Shown in pieces: positions 1 through 12,134 of a stretch of 64,000 bases of DNA. Origin of the DNA: Parietaria judaica (lineage: Eukaryota; Streptophyta; Magnoliopsida; Rosales; Urticaceae). Below the pieces are notes generated by a model. It ran no database searches. It saw only the letters and a list, made by a program, of their open reading frames with translations, and had not been told where the DNA came from. A program made the translations under genes and the position numbers. The DNA lies in the NCBI GenBank assembly GCA_954871525.1, contig OX940869.1:11989001-12053000 (forward strand). The letters are read 5' to 3'. Within the stretch, counting starts at the first letter, position 1; every line of letters begins with the position of its first letter.

Positions 1-478
1 GATCTTAATCTCGCCGACTCAGGCATATAAGACCGAGAAAGGCATGATCTTAATCCCGCCAACTCAGGCAAATAAAATTGAGACGAGTAAAATCTTAATC
101 CCGCCGACTCAGGCACAAAGACCGAGAAAGGTCGGATCTTAATCTCGCCGAATCAAGCAACAAAAACCGAGAAAGGCCGGATCTTAATCCCGTTGACTCA
201 GGCACAAAGACCGAGAAAGGCCGGATATTAATCCCGCCAACTCAGGAAAAATAAGACCGACAAAAGGCCGGATCATAATCCCGCCGACTCAGGCAGCAAA
301 GACCAAGAAAAGGTCGGATCATAATCCCGCTGACTTAGGCAAATAAGACCGAGAAATGCCGGATCTTAATCCCGCTACTCAGGCACAAATACCGAGAAAA
401 GCCGGATCTTAATCCCACTAACTCAGGCAAAATAAGACCGAGAAAGGGTGGATCTTAATCCCGCCGACTCAAGCATAA
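1..478. repeat. Tandem array of about 46-bp units (about 10 copies)
   Basis: Imperfect direct repeats built on GGATCTTAATCCCGCC, GACTCAGGCA and AAGACCGAGAAAGG recur every 44-47 bases from the window start to about 478. Units differ by point changes and small indels. The array probably continues to the left of the window and lies in the U3 part of the LTR. Confidence 0.85.
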
Positions 479-887
479 AGCATCGTGATGTAGGACGCTA
501 AGGTGCAAAATCCGGAAAAATAATTAAAAGTAAGACGCTAAGGCGCAAAATTCGGACTGAGGTGACTCGGTCCGAGAAAACAAAGCTCTTCGCGAGCACC
601 AACCAATTTTCAAGAAGAGGACTTAAAGTGTCTCGCAAGATTAAATCTCCCAAGAAACTGGTGGTTAATGTTATGGGTATTTTTCGGAGCCTAAAAATGT
701 TAAGGCCCAGCCCAATAAACACATTAAAAAAGGCTCGAACGCCAAAGGCCCACGAAGGCAATCCGGGTCTGCCCCGAAAAAGTCAACTCTGACCAGAATA
801 AAAAAGTCAATGAGACCCACCCCGATAAAGTCAACTCAAAATTGACTCGGGAATATTAATGCGAGATCTATTTCGAAAACATGCTTT

Positions 888-1178
888 TAGGGGTCGTTAC
901 GACCCCTAATTAGGGGTTGTTGCGACCCCTAATAAATAAAGTATGCATTTAGGGGTCGATACAACCCCTAATCAGGGGTCGCTACGACCCCTAAAGATAA
1001 AAACATGGTTTTAGGGGTCGATAACCCCTAATCATCAGGGGTTGCTACGACCCCTAATGATGAAAACATGGTTTTAGGGGTCACAACGACCCCCTAATTA
1101 GGGGTCGCTACAACCCCTAAAACATAAATTGTGCCCTACGACCCCTATTTAGGGGTCGCTACGACCCCTTAGGGGTTG
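888..1178. repeat. Array of palindromic AGGGGTCG-n-TACGACCCCT units
   Basis: About ten near-palindromic 19-20-mers of the form AGGGGTCG(C/T)TACGACCCCT alternate with AT-rich spacers such as AATAAATAAAGTATGCATTT. Each unit can fold on itself or serve as a dyad binding site. The array sits directly upstream of the TATA box at 1191, so it occupies the promoter-proximal U3 of the LTR. Confidence 0.85.
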
Positions 1179-1190
1179 CACAAGGCCTCT

Positions 1191-1200
1191 CTATAAATAC
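1191..1200 (+). promoter_or_regulatory. LTR TATA box
   Basis: CTATAAATAC lies just downstream of the palindrome array and about 30 bases upstream of a CT-rich leader, the usual spacing for a retrotransposon LTR promoter. The assignment is positional only. Confidence 0.5.
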
Positions 1201-1525
1201 GGGAGTGCCCCCACCTCATTCGGTAAGCTTTCTCAAGCCAAAAAACCTCTGCTCGCCACTCTCACTTCCCGATCATAAAGTACTCGACTAATGTTGAGCA
1301 TCGGAGCGAGCGACAGAGGTCCCCCCCTCTGCCCTCCTCGGAGTTCACGTTTTGTACAGTCTTTGCAGGAGCGGAAATGGAGGCGGCTAATCCGGAAGCG
1401 ACTTTCGGCCCATCAAAGGCGAGGAAAGGAGCTCCAAGCCCATCGTGGCCATCGCGCGGTCATGGGCCCGGCCCAAAACAGAGTTATGTGCCGCTTTTCA
1501 TGTTGATCAAAAAACGGCATTAACA

Positions 1526-3244
1526 ATACGTATTGCTATTTTTCTAATATTTCACATCTGATCCTATTCTTTTTACACAAACTATCATGAAACTGAAATC
1601 GGAAATGGATCAGAATAAGAATTCAGGACATACCAGAATCCTGATTTAGGATATTCTTTAAAGAATAGTCTGAAGTCTACACAGTTTCTTCACAATGATA
1701 GCCCTGTTTCCTTCATTTTCTCATAAATACAAACAATCGATATATGATATACATATTTAGTCATCAACAGAATTATCTTTTGAAGTAAATTTAAATATAA
1801 TATAACTATACAAAATTTATCAGATAATTATTAAATGTCGTCCATTTTTCAAAATTGATTATAACCACACAACTTTCTCCGAACAACACAATTCAATCAC
1901 TAATCCTAAATTTCAAATCTAACAATATCTACTGACCCTGGAACTTAAATCGAACATTAGAAATCGAATCTATGGCCGAGAGACAGAGAAAGAAATCACA
2001 TAATAGGTTTTAGCACGTCAAAGGACATAATTATAAAGTTATTCCTGTCACTTTACACAACAAATCGTTAGTTAGATAATTTATCAAATATAATATATGC
2101 AAAAACTCAAAATCAAAGAATTGTAAAAAATTTCCGTAAACTTTTACACTAAGTCATAAAATAAACACAAATCATATGGCAACTTCATTTTACGACCTTT
2201 TGATCTAAACGGTACATAAATTCAGCGTATTATCAAAGAAAAGAAAAAGTAAAACCTTAGTAATTGTGGGACTCACAAATCATAATGTTTTGAGAAAAAA
2301 AAAACTGAACAATGTGTCGAAGCATAAAACAAACCTACAATCGGGAAGATCCAAGCGGACCCCAAAGCCGAAGACTTGATGATGGCCGATTCACTGTGCG
2401 ACCGAGCGATGAACAGTGAAAGAGATGCAGATATCTTAGGAAGAGAGAGATGAATGTAAATAACCAAGTTGCATCTCTGTAAATCGATGAGCATCACGAG
2501 TCTCTCAGATAGCTTCGGAGAGCGAGACCAACGCAACGCCCAACAATGGGGATCTTGAGTTGAAATGTTGCTATTTGAGATCTCTTTCGAATGGAAGTTT
2601 TTTTTTTTTTTTTTTTAAAGATGGAGATTTGAAGAAGAACGACGAACCGGAGAAGACGAATGGGGGAGTTTTGTTTGGAGATGCTTCTTTTGCAAATGGT
2701 AGATCTTGAGTTTTGTTTTTTTTCTTTGAAGGGAGACGACGAATACAAATGGTTATGCTTCTCTTCGATCGATGTTTCTCTTGGAAGGGGCATGACGAAA
2801 GAGGTAAAAAAAAAGAGATCGAGAGATGCCTCTCCCAAAGAACACGACGATCGAAAGTTTTTTTTTTTATTATTTTAAAAAAATCAGAAAAGGGAAAAAA
2901 TAGTAAGGGGGTCAAAAACGGTGTTTTTAAGGCCTAATGTTATTTTGTTTTGATATATATAGATTATATTCTTAAATTAATAAAAAAAAATAAAAATTCT
3001 GATGTATTGCTTCGAAGAGTGTAAACATTAGAATACACTTTTTCTTAGGCCCCTTTGATGTAATAACACTTATTTTTTTATTATTGATTGGGCCCCCTTA
3101 TATAACAACACTATTTTTTAGAGATTTGCTTCGAACTATATTGAAAGGAAAACTAGGGTAAAAAAACCTTTGTGTTGGAACATTTGCTGCACTTAAATCA
3201 TTGAGTTCAAAAATTTGCGGCAATAATGTCTAATTATAGGAAAA
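1526..3244. other. AT-rich spacer, no supported gene
   Basis: The first part is AT-rich. Around 2290-2900 it becomes purine/pyrimidine-skewed with homopolymer runs (poly-T at 2598-2616). Open frames on both strands there are low-complexity (K/R- or F/S-rich) and mirror each other, so I do not call a gene. I see no clear element termini apart from the Helitron-like end at 3245. Confidence 0.5.
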
Positions 3245-3271
3245 CTAGTGGATGGCATCGCGCTTCGCGCG
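3245..3271 (-). mobile_element. Helitron-like 3' terminus (hairpin plus CTAG), minus orientation
   Basis: Read on the minus strand, a GC-rich hairpin (arms CGCGC and GCGCG, 3-base loop, 3259-3271) is followed after 10 bases by CTAG (3245-3248) and then T. A short stem-loop 10-12 nt before a CTRR end is the hallmark of a Helitron 3' terminus, and insertion between A and T fits (A at 3244). The GC-rich hairpin stands out sharply in AT-rich surroundings. Confidence 0.6.
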
Positions 3272-6200
3272 GTGGCGATCAACTATCGATTATAAGTCTG
3301 AACTTTTTAAAATTTATTAAATCTACTGTGTATTGTACTTGAATATTTTAAATTCAATAACTTATGGTAAATGATAAAATTATATTGGTAAAATTTAGTT
3401 AAAGAATTTAATAATTTTATTACTTAGATGATCAATTTTAATTAAAAGGTCAACATCCACATTAAATTCAACAATTATTAATTTTTGGTTAATGATATTG
3501 ACGATTAATTTAAAAAAATATTAAGGATTTTAAAAATATTCGAGAAGTGAACAAACATCAAATAATGTAAAAAAAAATATAAGAGCCCGCAAAAAACATG
3601 ATAAAAAAATGGTCAACAGTCCCGCACTAATAGTAAATGATATTACGATTACTTTGTTTTAATTTTTTTGTTTTAGGTATATATTTATCTGACAATAAGG
3701 TCCATTTCTAACAAAATATAGCAAGTTAATAATATTTCCAAGATTAAGTTATATAGTTTTTTTTTTCTTGATTTTTTATTTAAATCGATTCTCCCAAAAA
3801 GGAAGTACTTCTTTACTGCGATTTTCTCTGTATTTTTCGTTGGCTCTTTGGTTATTTTGGCTTTAAAGATAAATTATTTTCTGACTATTTTGGCTTTAAA
3901 CCATTTTGGACAATATAACACATCTCATTTTTGTTTTGTGTTTGTATTTTTATTTTTCTCAAGTTGTTTTATATTTATTTTTTATAAAGGCGATTAATTA
4001 AAATTTTGTTGCATTGTTTTTTGAAAAGAAAAAGAAAAATTGTGTTAGATTTAATTTTTTTAGAAAGTTGATCTTTATAAAGATAAAAATAAATATGTTT
4101 GGCCTATTATTTTTAATTGAGCGTGTTTAAATAAAATTAAACAAAATTTATTTTGTTGTGGCAAAAGTTCTAAAAAAAAAAAAAAAAACTCCTACTATAA
4201 GTTTTTTTAAAAAAATGATCATTGCAAACGTTCTAAAAAAGCCCAATGTTAAGCTCTAAGTTTCTCACGATTATTTTTTAGTTTTTTAAAGCTTTTACCA
4301 CGATAAAATATAATTTATAATAGTGTACTTTGTTTTACTTTTGGCTGAATATTTCTTTTTCTTTTAAAAGAGTGAAATGGATGATATAAAAATAAAACAC
4401 AAATGAAAACATATTTTTTTTATTTTCAAAGTAGTGATAAAGAAAAAATGCTTTTAGAAAAAAAAAATTATAAAAAAATTAACCAATTACCTTTAATCAC
4501 TGTTTTTTGATACAATATTTTAGCAAAAACGAAAATCTATTTTGAAAATGACTTCCAAATTGCCTTTCAAATAGTTCAAACAATTTCTAGACACGAAACT
4601 ATATAGAGGAACAAAAATGTTCCTCTATAAATTTAATGCTAAAAAAATAATAGGCCAAACACAGTTACGTACAATTATCATTTGTAAATTTGTTCAAAAA
4701 TATTAAACAAACTAATATGTTTAATTCTATGTTGTAATCGAAAAGTATTTTTATGTTGTTCAAGATCAAACTCAACAATAGTTATGGCTGTTCATTCATA
4801 GTAGCAATAGAATAAGTCAAAATACAATAAATTATTTTATGTGTGAGAGGTAACATGTAAATGATTTTTTTTTTTATTGATATTACAAAAGTGATACATT
4901 TAGACTTCAAAGTCACTATGACTTGAAACGACACAGAGAAGATCCGAGGTTGCACGTGCGTGGAGTTTCTCGACGGAAGTGGATCCACGTCCACGCAAGG
5001 GCCATATGAGCATGGCCTCCAAATTCTTATGCCTGTACTTTCTTCAACTCAGTGTTAACACCGCATATACCACACCAGCATAACCGCCAAGAAGGTTGCG
5101 AGCTTTGCCATAGTTGCAACCAAAGGATTTATAAACTATTTAAGAGAGTTGTCTCCGGTTTTTGGTTGGTGGGTTTTTAGGTTGTATTATTGAGAGGTTT
5201 ATTTATAGGGGCTCTTTGACATGAATTTATGTGACTAATAATGAGAGATATTGGTTAAAGAAGATGAATAGATGCAGGAAGGAAACCATACAAATATGGA
5301 AGGGTGGAAATTTAAAAAGAATGCTCATTAATATTAGTGTTAACACACTAATGCATGGTATGGTATGGTTTGAGTTTTTTTTTTTTTTTTTTTTTGGAAT
5401 TCTCTATGATTTTATGTCATTTTTGTAAAAAAAAAAAAAATTAACATATATATATAGATAGATTGAAAAAAAAAATGAAAAAAAATAAAGGTATCATTAT
5501 TGCAACTTTATACATATTCAATAAAAAAATTCTCTTTATTTACATGGTATAACTTTGAGGTGTTTTCTTTTGTATTCGACTTCTCCGTTTAAATCGTTCC
5601 AAAGGACCATGGGCGGATGCATGTATGTGATAGGGTGGTGTGGTTGAAACCACTCCCAATATTTTAAAAATTACATTAATAGTACCAAAATATTTTTAAA
5701 CTTATGTACATAAACTCCCCCAAATTAAAGCCCAACCACCCCACTCAAAGCCCTAATCTAATTTTCTCCAAATTTACAATATAACTTGAATCAGGTTCAT
5801 TTTGGAAATATTTAATTTTGTATTTTGACGTTCTATTTATTATGTAAATTTAATGGGGGGAAAAAATGAACCCCTGTCTCCGAATCCTGGTTCCGCCACT
5901 GCAAAGGACCAGCTTGTTCATTTTTAAAAAACCGACATACTCGCTTACAATAAGAGATTTCTAATAAAACCAAACAACCTAAAAATTAGGAATAAGAGGT
6001 TACTTCGATCGGTGATCACCAGAAAGCGTAATACATAAACCTTAGCAACTTCATCTTGAACTAATCATCAAAGGCGACATCAAATAAAGGTTGAGAATAC
6101 AAAGAGCAGTTGAAGATATACTGACACGATATTATCTTTGTAATACGAAAATTCTATTTAATGCTAAAAAAAATACACATAAAAATGCATAACTATAATG

Positions 6201-8062
6201 AACATTAATACAAATCATGCATTTACAAAATTTGGAATAAAAATTTCATCACGCACAAAAAAAAAAAGAACAGTTTCGATTAGTATTATTTGTATTGATT
6301 AGCTAGTAAATACTCGAAATAACATTTTCGTCACATAATTAAGTGCTACTAAATTTTCAAAATTTTCAAACGTATAGAGCCATAACCACATTTTCACCAC
6401 ATCAAGATTATACTACTAAAATTATAATTTAATTGAAGCAAATGACAATTATGAGTTTATCATGCAACATTAATAGGTAATTAATTATCTCGAATAGCAT
6501 ACATATAGGTATTATAATCAAACACTTGTAATACCAAAAGTATGAACATTAAAAATAAGATATATGGCATCAAGTCATTTAATTTAGAACGTTTTTAAGA
6601 TATATATGGCATTAGTTACTAACCCTTTATATATTATATATTTAGATTTTAGACATATATCAGAACCATGTATCATATAATTACTAACCCTTGATATATT
6701 ATGACTTCATTTTGTTTGTTTAATTTTTTCTTCCTAAAAACTCTTTAATATTAAAAATAAGAGTTATGTATTTGGAAGCCAATTGATCGTTCTCAATTTT
6801 TATTTTTTTTATGTATTTGGAAGCAAATTGAGTCCTATTAAAAATAAGAGTTACCTCAATAGTTAAAAAATTATAATTCATATGAAGTTTAATATAGGAG
6901 AAAAAGTTGGCGAACTAATTTATTAGTGTTTTGTCCCATAAGAACAAATAGGGAAACAATACTTGTATATGAACTTATTTTAAATACAACCACCACACAA
7001 TCCAAGAGAGCACAATAATGAACTTATCCTTCAACTAAAACTAAAGAAATCAAGAAGTAAAATAAAAACAAAAAGAAAGACTTCTAGCCACTGAAGCGTC
7101 TAGGGAAGAAGTGAGATGTTCATAGCTATGGCTCATTGAAGTGGCTTGAGAGGATCCAACACCGCTTGCTCAGGGAGTTTCTCGGCGCGACATATCTACA
7201 ACAAAACATAGAAAAAAAAAATCTGTATTTTTTATATCTATATATATATAAACAGAAAAGTGTACTGGCCGGCTAGTAAAGATTTTAGAAATAATTTATG
7301 ATGTTTATATAAGTAATAACAAATACTAAACACGTGTTACAGTTGAATCCAATCGAACTTTCGATATATAACTCGTATACATAGTATACTCATATCTATA
7401 TATGTATAATATATATTTATACAGAGAGAAAAAGCCGAAGATATAATGGTGAGCACTCATAAGAAGATAAGGCTATAGATATAAGTGACACCTCTCCATC
7501 GTGGCAGGGCAAAGGCGAAGCTAAAGAGTCAGACGTACACTTGCTGCAGAAAAAAAAAAAAACAAAAAAAACATCTTCGTAAAAATCACTGTGGTCGGTT
7601 AAATTGTACGCTCAAGCTGAAGTGAATGTAACAACCTAGATTGATCACACTGAATCTCGGAGAAATCCAAAGTTGAGTTGCGAAGGTCGAGTCTCGAATT
7701 CGTCAAAACCTGGCTGAACATATAAACGAAAAATAAAAAAAATGTATGTTATAAGAATGAAGAACAGGATTAACCCATTCAATAATCGAACCTCGTCCAA
7801 AGAGCTCCGTGGAGATCTGAAACCAACTCGGTGGACATCAAGGACAAATAACAATGAAGAACATATGAGGGAAATGACATAAAAATAAAGAAAACGTAAT
7901 TGATATATAGCACATAGTTGTTATACGTTGTAGAAATTAAAAGGCCAAGGGACTACACACATTAACTACAATATATGAAATATAATTTTTTTTATTGTTA
8001 AACGTATTAAATTATAATCTTTTATTATGCATGGAATCAATGTGACATTCACTCAAGAATAA
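3272..8062. other. Likely Helitron interior, AT-rich, no intact gene
   Basis: Nearly 5 kb of AT-rich DNA contains no frame I can support. A complete hAT MITE occupies 5608-5901. Short GC-richer islands at 4920-5110, 7090-7200 and 7440-7560 look unlike the surroundings and could be decayed captured gene fragments. I recognise no protein family in them. If the termini at 3245 and about 12825 belong together, this is Helitron interior. Confidence 0.35.
5608..5901. mobile_element. hAT-type MITE, 294 bp, with 8-bp TSD
   Basis: The ends are CATGGGCGGATGCATG on the left and ...TTCCGCCACTG on the right, an imperfect terminal inverted repeat of the GGCGGA class. It is flanked on both sides by the identical octamer CAAAGGAC (5600-5607 and 5902-5909). 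An 8-bp duplication is diagnostic of hAT transposition. The element has no coding capacity. Confidence 0.85.
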
Positions 8063-8293
8063 GGTGGTGTTTGGAAGTCATTTCCAAAATGATTTTGCAT
8101 TTTCGTAAAAGATTCCTAGGGTATATTCTCTTGAAAACATGAGTGGTTAAATTTTTGGGAAAATATTTTATCAGAATCCATTTTGCTTTTTAATATTTTT
8201 CACAGTAAAATGAAAACGTCATTTTCTTGTTTTTATTTTCTTTCTCTGCCCTTTCACTTTCACTTTCACTTTGCTCGACATCTTCCCGCCATC

Positions 8294-10409
8294 TGTAACA
8301 CCCCTAGATGGGGGTTAGTAGAATAAGACAAAAACAACGACTTTTCAAACTTGGACCGGTCAATGACACATCATCATTTAAACAATACCGTTGAATATTC
8401 AACGTCCACGTCAACAAACACATAACTTTTGCCCATGGGACTTAAAACGACAATACAACATCAACGACCACAGTTTATACAACACCATAAAACGACAAAT
8501 ATAAAGTATCACCATCACAAATATCCTTAATTTAATCCATTACAAGTCTGAAGAAAAGATCAACCCAAAAAGCGGGATTCACCTCGACAAACACTAGAGG
8601 TACAGCTAAGCAAATCAACACGTGGACCTCCTAACTCAAACTACTCCTCGTCCGGAGTCTGATACTGATCACCACCTGAAACTAGAAGGAAAAGAAATAT
8701 ATATGGAAGGGGTGAGCACCACATGCTCAGTAGGGAATCTATTACCAATTCTCTTTACCGAACCTTTATTAGTCAAAATTCAATAAAATAAATTAAACGT
8801 CATCATAAACCATTTAATCATCATTTTCATAAAATAAATAAATATACCCCACAAAAGTCAAATCATTTCGGTGATCCATGCCGAGTCAGCTCGCGCCTTT
8901 ACTCCACTATATCCCATCGAGTCCTCAAGGCACGAGCACAGGTGGACTAGAAGTCCCTAACCGTAACTCGCACTCGACTCGGGATCCTAATCACCACCAA
9001 AGACAGCCAGTTCGCCATGGGTCGAAATGTTGACTTTTGGGTCACCAACCATATCCATATCCATATCCATATCCATATCCATAACCATATCCGGCCTACT
9101 GCGCAGTAGCCAGCTGCTCGTCAGCAGCTCATCCGCCCGAAGCGGGTACCATATCATAATAATCATCATCCGCCCAAAGCGGGTACCAACATTAATATAC
9201 GTCATTCCGACGTAACCATAAGCATAAATATAATAACGAATATCAAACCATACCTGGTTCCCTGCCTCGCTATCAAGCAATGACAATCATAACATAAATT
9301 TTATCTTCTGATTAAAATAACATTTCATTAATTCCAATTTTAACCTATCCGGTTAAATCTTCATTATAACGTTGGTTTCTACATTCATTTTAATTAGCGA
9401 GAAAAGGTAATAGCCCCTACCTCAATCCGTGGAAACTTTGACCGATCGACTAGCTAGTCGATGATGTAGGTTTGTCTTGGCCCTGAGATTGATGACTAGA
9501 GACTTCGAGATCTGTTGAATTAGTCAAAACGGGTGGTTCAGGCAGCACAGTCTTCGAGGCGACCACGGGACGACTATCCGTGCCAGCTATAACACCGATA
9601 CCATTCATAAGTCAAATACTACTAAGTTTGGAATTCAAATTGTCATTTGAAAACCCGATACACTAAAAATTAACCCGGGCCGAATTTCCGTCGGGCACGC
9701 AAAACGAGGCAGCAAAACGGGCATCAATTCGATAAATTTATGCTTCTCCTAGCTTAATTCGACTGTTCTAAACGCAATGGCGAGGTCAATTTCATCAATC
9801 AAGGCCCAGAACACACTTAATTTGATCATCTAAAATCAGAAACTAGGTCAAGGAAATTCAGGCTTACCGAGAGTCCGATGACGATTCCGATCGAGGGCTT
9901 TCGATCTCCTCGACGAGGGCTTCAAAACCCCTCAATAAATTTCGAGATCGGAAAATGATGACGGCGGTCGGCAACGGCGGATGACGACGGCGACGGCGAG
10001 GTGATACCTCCAACGGACTCTAATAGGCTTCGTGAACATGATTCCGGTATTAGATTTCTCAAAATCAAACCGACATGAAAAAGATCTGGAGTTGCAAAAT
10101 CGCACCTTCCGGTGAATATTCCGGTCAAACGCCGCCAGCTCCGGTCGACTTCCGCCCAGCAGCTTGTTCACCTCCTCGAGAGCTTTCGAACGGTACCAAG
10201 ATCTCGCTGATCGGAGCTCCGGTGACCGAGTTATCAAGCTTTGACTCTTGGTTGTGGGAGAAAGTTTGAGAAGAGAGAGAGAGGAGAAAGCTCGGGAAGA
10301 AGAGAGAGAAAAGGGGGGGGGGGGTATCGATCTATTCTTTTCTCTTTTTACTGACTTCTTTTTTTTTATATATATATAATATATATATATATATCTTTTG
10401 GGTTTTACA
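8294..10409 (+). mobile_element. Solo LTR of a retrotransposon, 2116 bp, TSD CCATC
   Basis: The sequence begins TGTAACACCCC and ends ...GGGTTTTACA, giving TGTAA/TTACA inverted termini. The pentamer CCATC occurs immediately on both sides (8289-8293 and 10410-10414). No internal domain, primer-binding site or second LTR is present, so this is a solo LTR left by LTR-LTR recombination. The TGTAACACCC start and length of about 2 kb are typical of some plant Ty3/gypsy chromoviruses; the lineage is inference. It lies wholly within the PIF/Harbinger element and so is younger than it. Confidence 0.85.
9047..9090. repeat. Hexanucleotide microsatellite (CCATAT)n
   Basis: About seven consecutive CCATAT/ATCCAT units lie within the solo LTR. 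The apparent repeated Met-Asp protein in the reverse frame is a by-product of this microsatellite. Confidence 0.9.
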
Positions 10410-10429
10410 CCATCTTTGCTCGACATTGA

Positions 10430-10630
10430 GCTCCACCGTCAATCGGCGCTCACATTCACCATCGATCGGCGCCCCGCTCCGGCGTCGATCGGCGCTCAGC
10501 TTCGGCGTCGCTCGGCACTCAACTCCGGCGTCGCTCGGGGCTCAACTTCGGCGTCGCTCGGCGTTCAGCTCCGGTTTCGCTCGGCACTTAGCTCCGTCGT
10601 CGCTCGGCACTCACCGTCGCTCCGCCCCTT
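10430..10630. repeat. Minisatellite of about 24-bp GC-rich units in the PIF/Harbinger element
   Basis: Eight or so degenerate units of the form TCGCTCGGCRCTCARCTYCGG follow each other directly after the solo LTR target site. They lie about 500 bp upstream of the Myb/SANT start codon and may be part of its leader or promoter. Their GC content contrasts with the AT-rich neighbourhood. Confidence 0.8.
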
Positions 10631-11139
10631 AAGGTTCGTTATTTATGGATTTCATTCCGGTGACCTCCATCGTTTTTTTTAGTTTGATTTTTAGAAACCC
10701 TCTTCTTGATTCTTAAACAAATAGACAAAGAAGTTAGAGGGAGTAGTGATGTCTCGCTGGGAAATGATGCATTTTCATTATCTTTGCCTCTAATCTTGCA
10801 AACAAAAGCTACATATTATGATTCTTAATGTTCTTATGGAATCATGAAGAAAAAAATTGAAAAAGCAAAGTTCTTAGTACACAGAACATGATTTATGGTG
10901 AAGCTATATGCAGAGAAAAAAGAACAATGAATTTCAAAAATACAGTTTTGGGAAGATTATTGGATATCTTAGGAGCAGGGTGTCATTGAACACTTGCAAG
11001 AATTTAATAGCTAAATGTTCATAGATTGACATTCAACATTTATGTAACAAAATTTTGATTTGAATGTGTTGCGAGAAATATGCCATATGGAGTAGTTATA
11101 ATAATGATGTTGTCTCTTGGATATATGTTTTATAGAGGA

Positions 11140-12134
11140 ATGGGTGAAGATGACGCACATTGGCCCGATGCCGTCGAGGAATACTTCATTGAATTGTTGC
11201 ACGAAGAATGTAAGGGCGGGTTAAAAGGATCAACATTGGAAAAGAAACAATGGTCGAGAGTGGAACTTAAAATGTTAGATAAACACGGAAAAGCTTATAA
11301 GGTAGATAAGCTTAAGGCTAAGTGGAATCGGCTTCGACAATCGACTAGGAAATTTGATGAATTGGTAAACACCACTGGGTTTGGTTGGGATGAAAACACG
11401 AATACCGTAACTGCAGAAGAGGAAGTTTGGGAAACATTTGCACAGGTAATCTTTATTGGCACTTATTATTCTTTTACATTGTCATTCGTTTATACTGTTT
11501 TCGTTTTATTATTATGCAGAAGTACCCGGACTGTAAAGTATTCAAAAAGAAGGGATTGCCGAAATTTTCCTTGCTCCGTGAGATATTTGGTCTTTCCACC
11601 GCAAAGGGCGAACTATCAATGGGTCCTGAAGAGGCAGCGTCCAGGGCTCGTGAGATGCTATCACAACAGTGTCGCCCTTTTGTTCTCGAAGATAGTGATT
11701 CATCTAACGATGATAAAGGCACGTCATCGATCAAAAAAGAGATAGTCGACAAATCGATCAACAAACAAGTAGTCGATAAAACCCGCGGTAAAAAGAGAAA
11801 GTCTTCAGATAGCGATGATATGTTTAAATTGATTAGCGAAACATTACAAGCTCAAGCTCAAGCTCAAGCCGAGATGGTGAAGTACTACAGGGAACGTGAT
11901 GAAAAACGAGCTGCAGTATCAGCCGCAAAAGACTCAAAAATATCAGAGGACCTCCTTTTTGATCAATGTGTAGAGCGCCTTAACAAGATTAAGGATATAA
12001 TCAATCCTTACGAATACCTCAAGTTTATGAACACGATTGAGGGAAATCGAGTGAAGCAGAGAACGTTCCTATCGATTTCGGAGGATTACATCGTCCCTTT
12101 TGTGAATCTTGAAATTAAGCCAAATGATGTGTAA
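11140..12134 (+). CDS. Myb/SANT-like DNA-binding domain protein (PIF/Harbinger ORF1 type)
   Basis: There are two exons, 11140-11445 and 11520-12134, with a 74-bp GT-AG intron in phase 0; the product is 306 residues. Residues 6-105 match the plant Myb/SANT-like fold (Myb_DNA-bind_3 type), with HWPDAVEEYF, KLKAKWNRLRQ and the hallmark GWDENTNTVTAEEEVW. A serine/acid-rich linker, a basic nuclear-localisation-like stretch (RGKKRKSSD), a QAQAQA run and a C-terminal helical region (LNKIKDIINPYEYLKFM) follow. I chose the ATG before GEDDAHW because upstream residues look like leader. Such proteins include host transcription factors and the DNA-binding partner protein encoded by PIF/Harbinger elements. 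Lying between TIRs with TAA duplications favours the latter. The reading frame is intact across the splice. Confidence 0.75.

Larger units (their letters stand above)
1..1525 (+). mobile_element. 3' portion of a large LTR (solo or 3' LTR; start lies outside the window)
   Basis: The segment has LTR architecture. A repeat-rich U3-like part is followed by a TATA box (CTATAAATAC at 1191-1200). A leader-like stretch with CTCAC and GACTAATGTTGAGC motifs comes next, and the likely end is ...GGCATTAACA at 1525. No primer-binding site follows position 1525, so this is a 3' LTR or a solo LTR in plus orientation. The leader wording (GTTGAGCRTCGGAGCGAG) resembles LTRs of plant Ty3/gypsy Tat-type elements; that lineage is my recollection and is uncertain. 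No long coding frame is convincing here. Confidence 0.55.

Noticed and set aside
1..478. CRISPR-like repeat-spacer array
   Set aside because: The repeats are contiguous and degenerate with no unique spacers, in a plant LTR.
2494..2937. Overlapping 72-114-codon frames on both strands
   Set aside because: Lysine/phenylalanine-rich low-complexity translations of homopolymer runs with no recognisable domain.
5055..5111. Minus-strand start resembling a signal peptide (MAKLATFLAVMLVWY)
   Set aside because: The frame stops after 18 codons and I could not find a convincing splice to a second exon, although a TATAAAT box lies just upstream.
7234..7275. TCTATATATATATAAACAG as a Helitron 5' end
   Set aside because: Same reason: a simple AT tract without a partner end in the right orientation.
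9932..10426. 164-codon minus frame and neighbouring plus frames
   Set aside because: They span the solo LTR end, homopolymers and an (AT)n tract; no domain is recognisable.
10398..10682. 94-codon Arg/Ser-rich plus frame
   Set aside because: Its composition is dictated by the 24-bp minisatellite.
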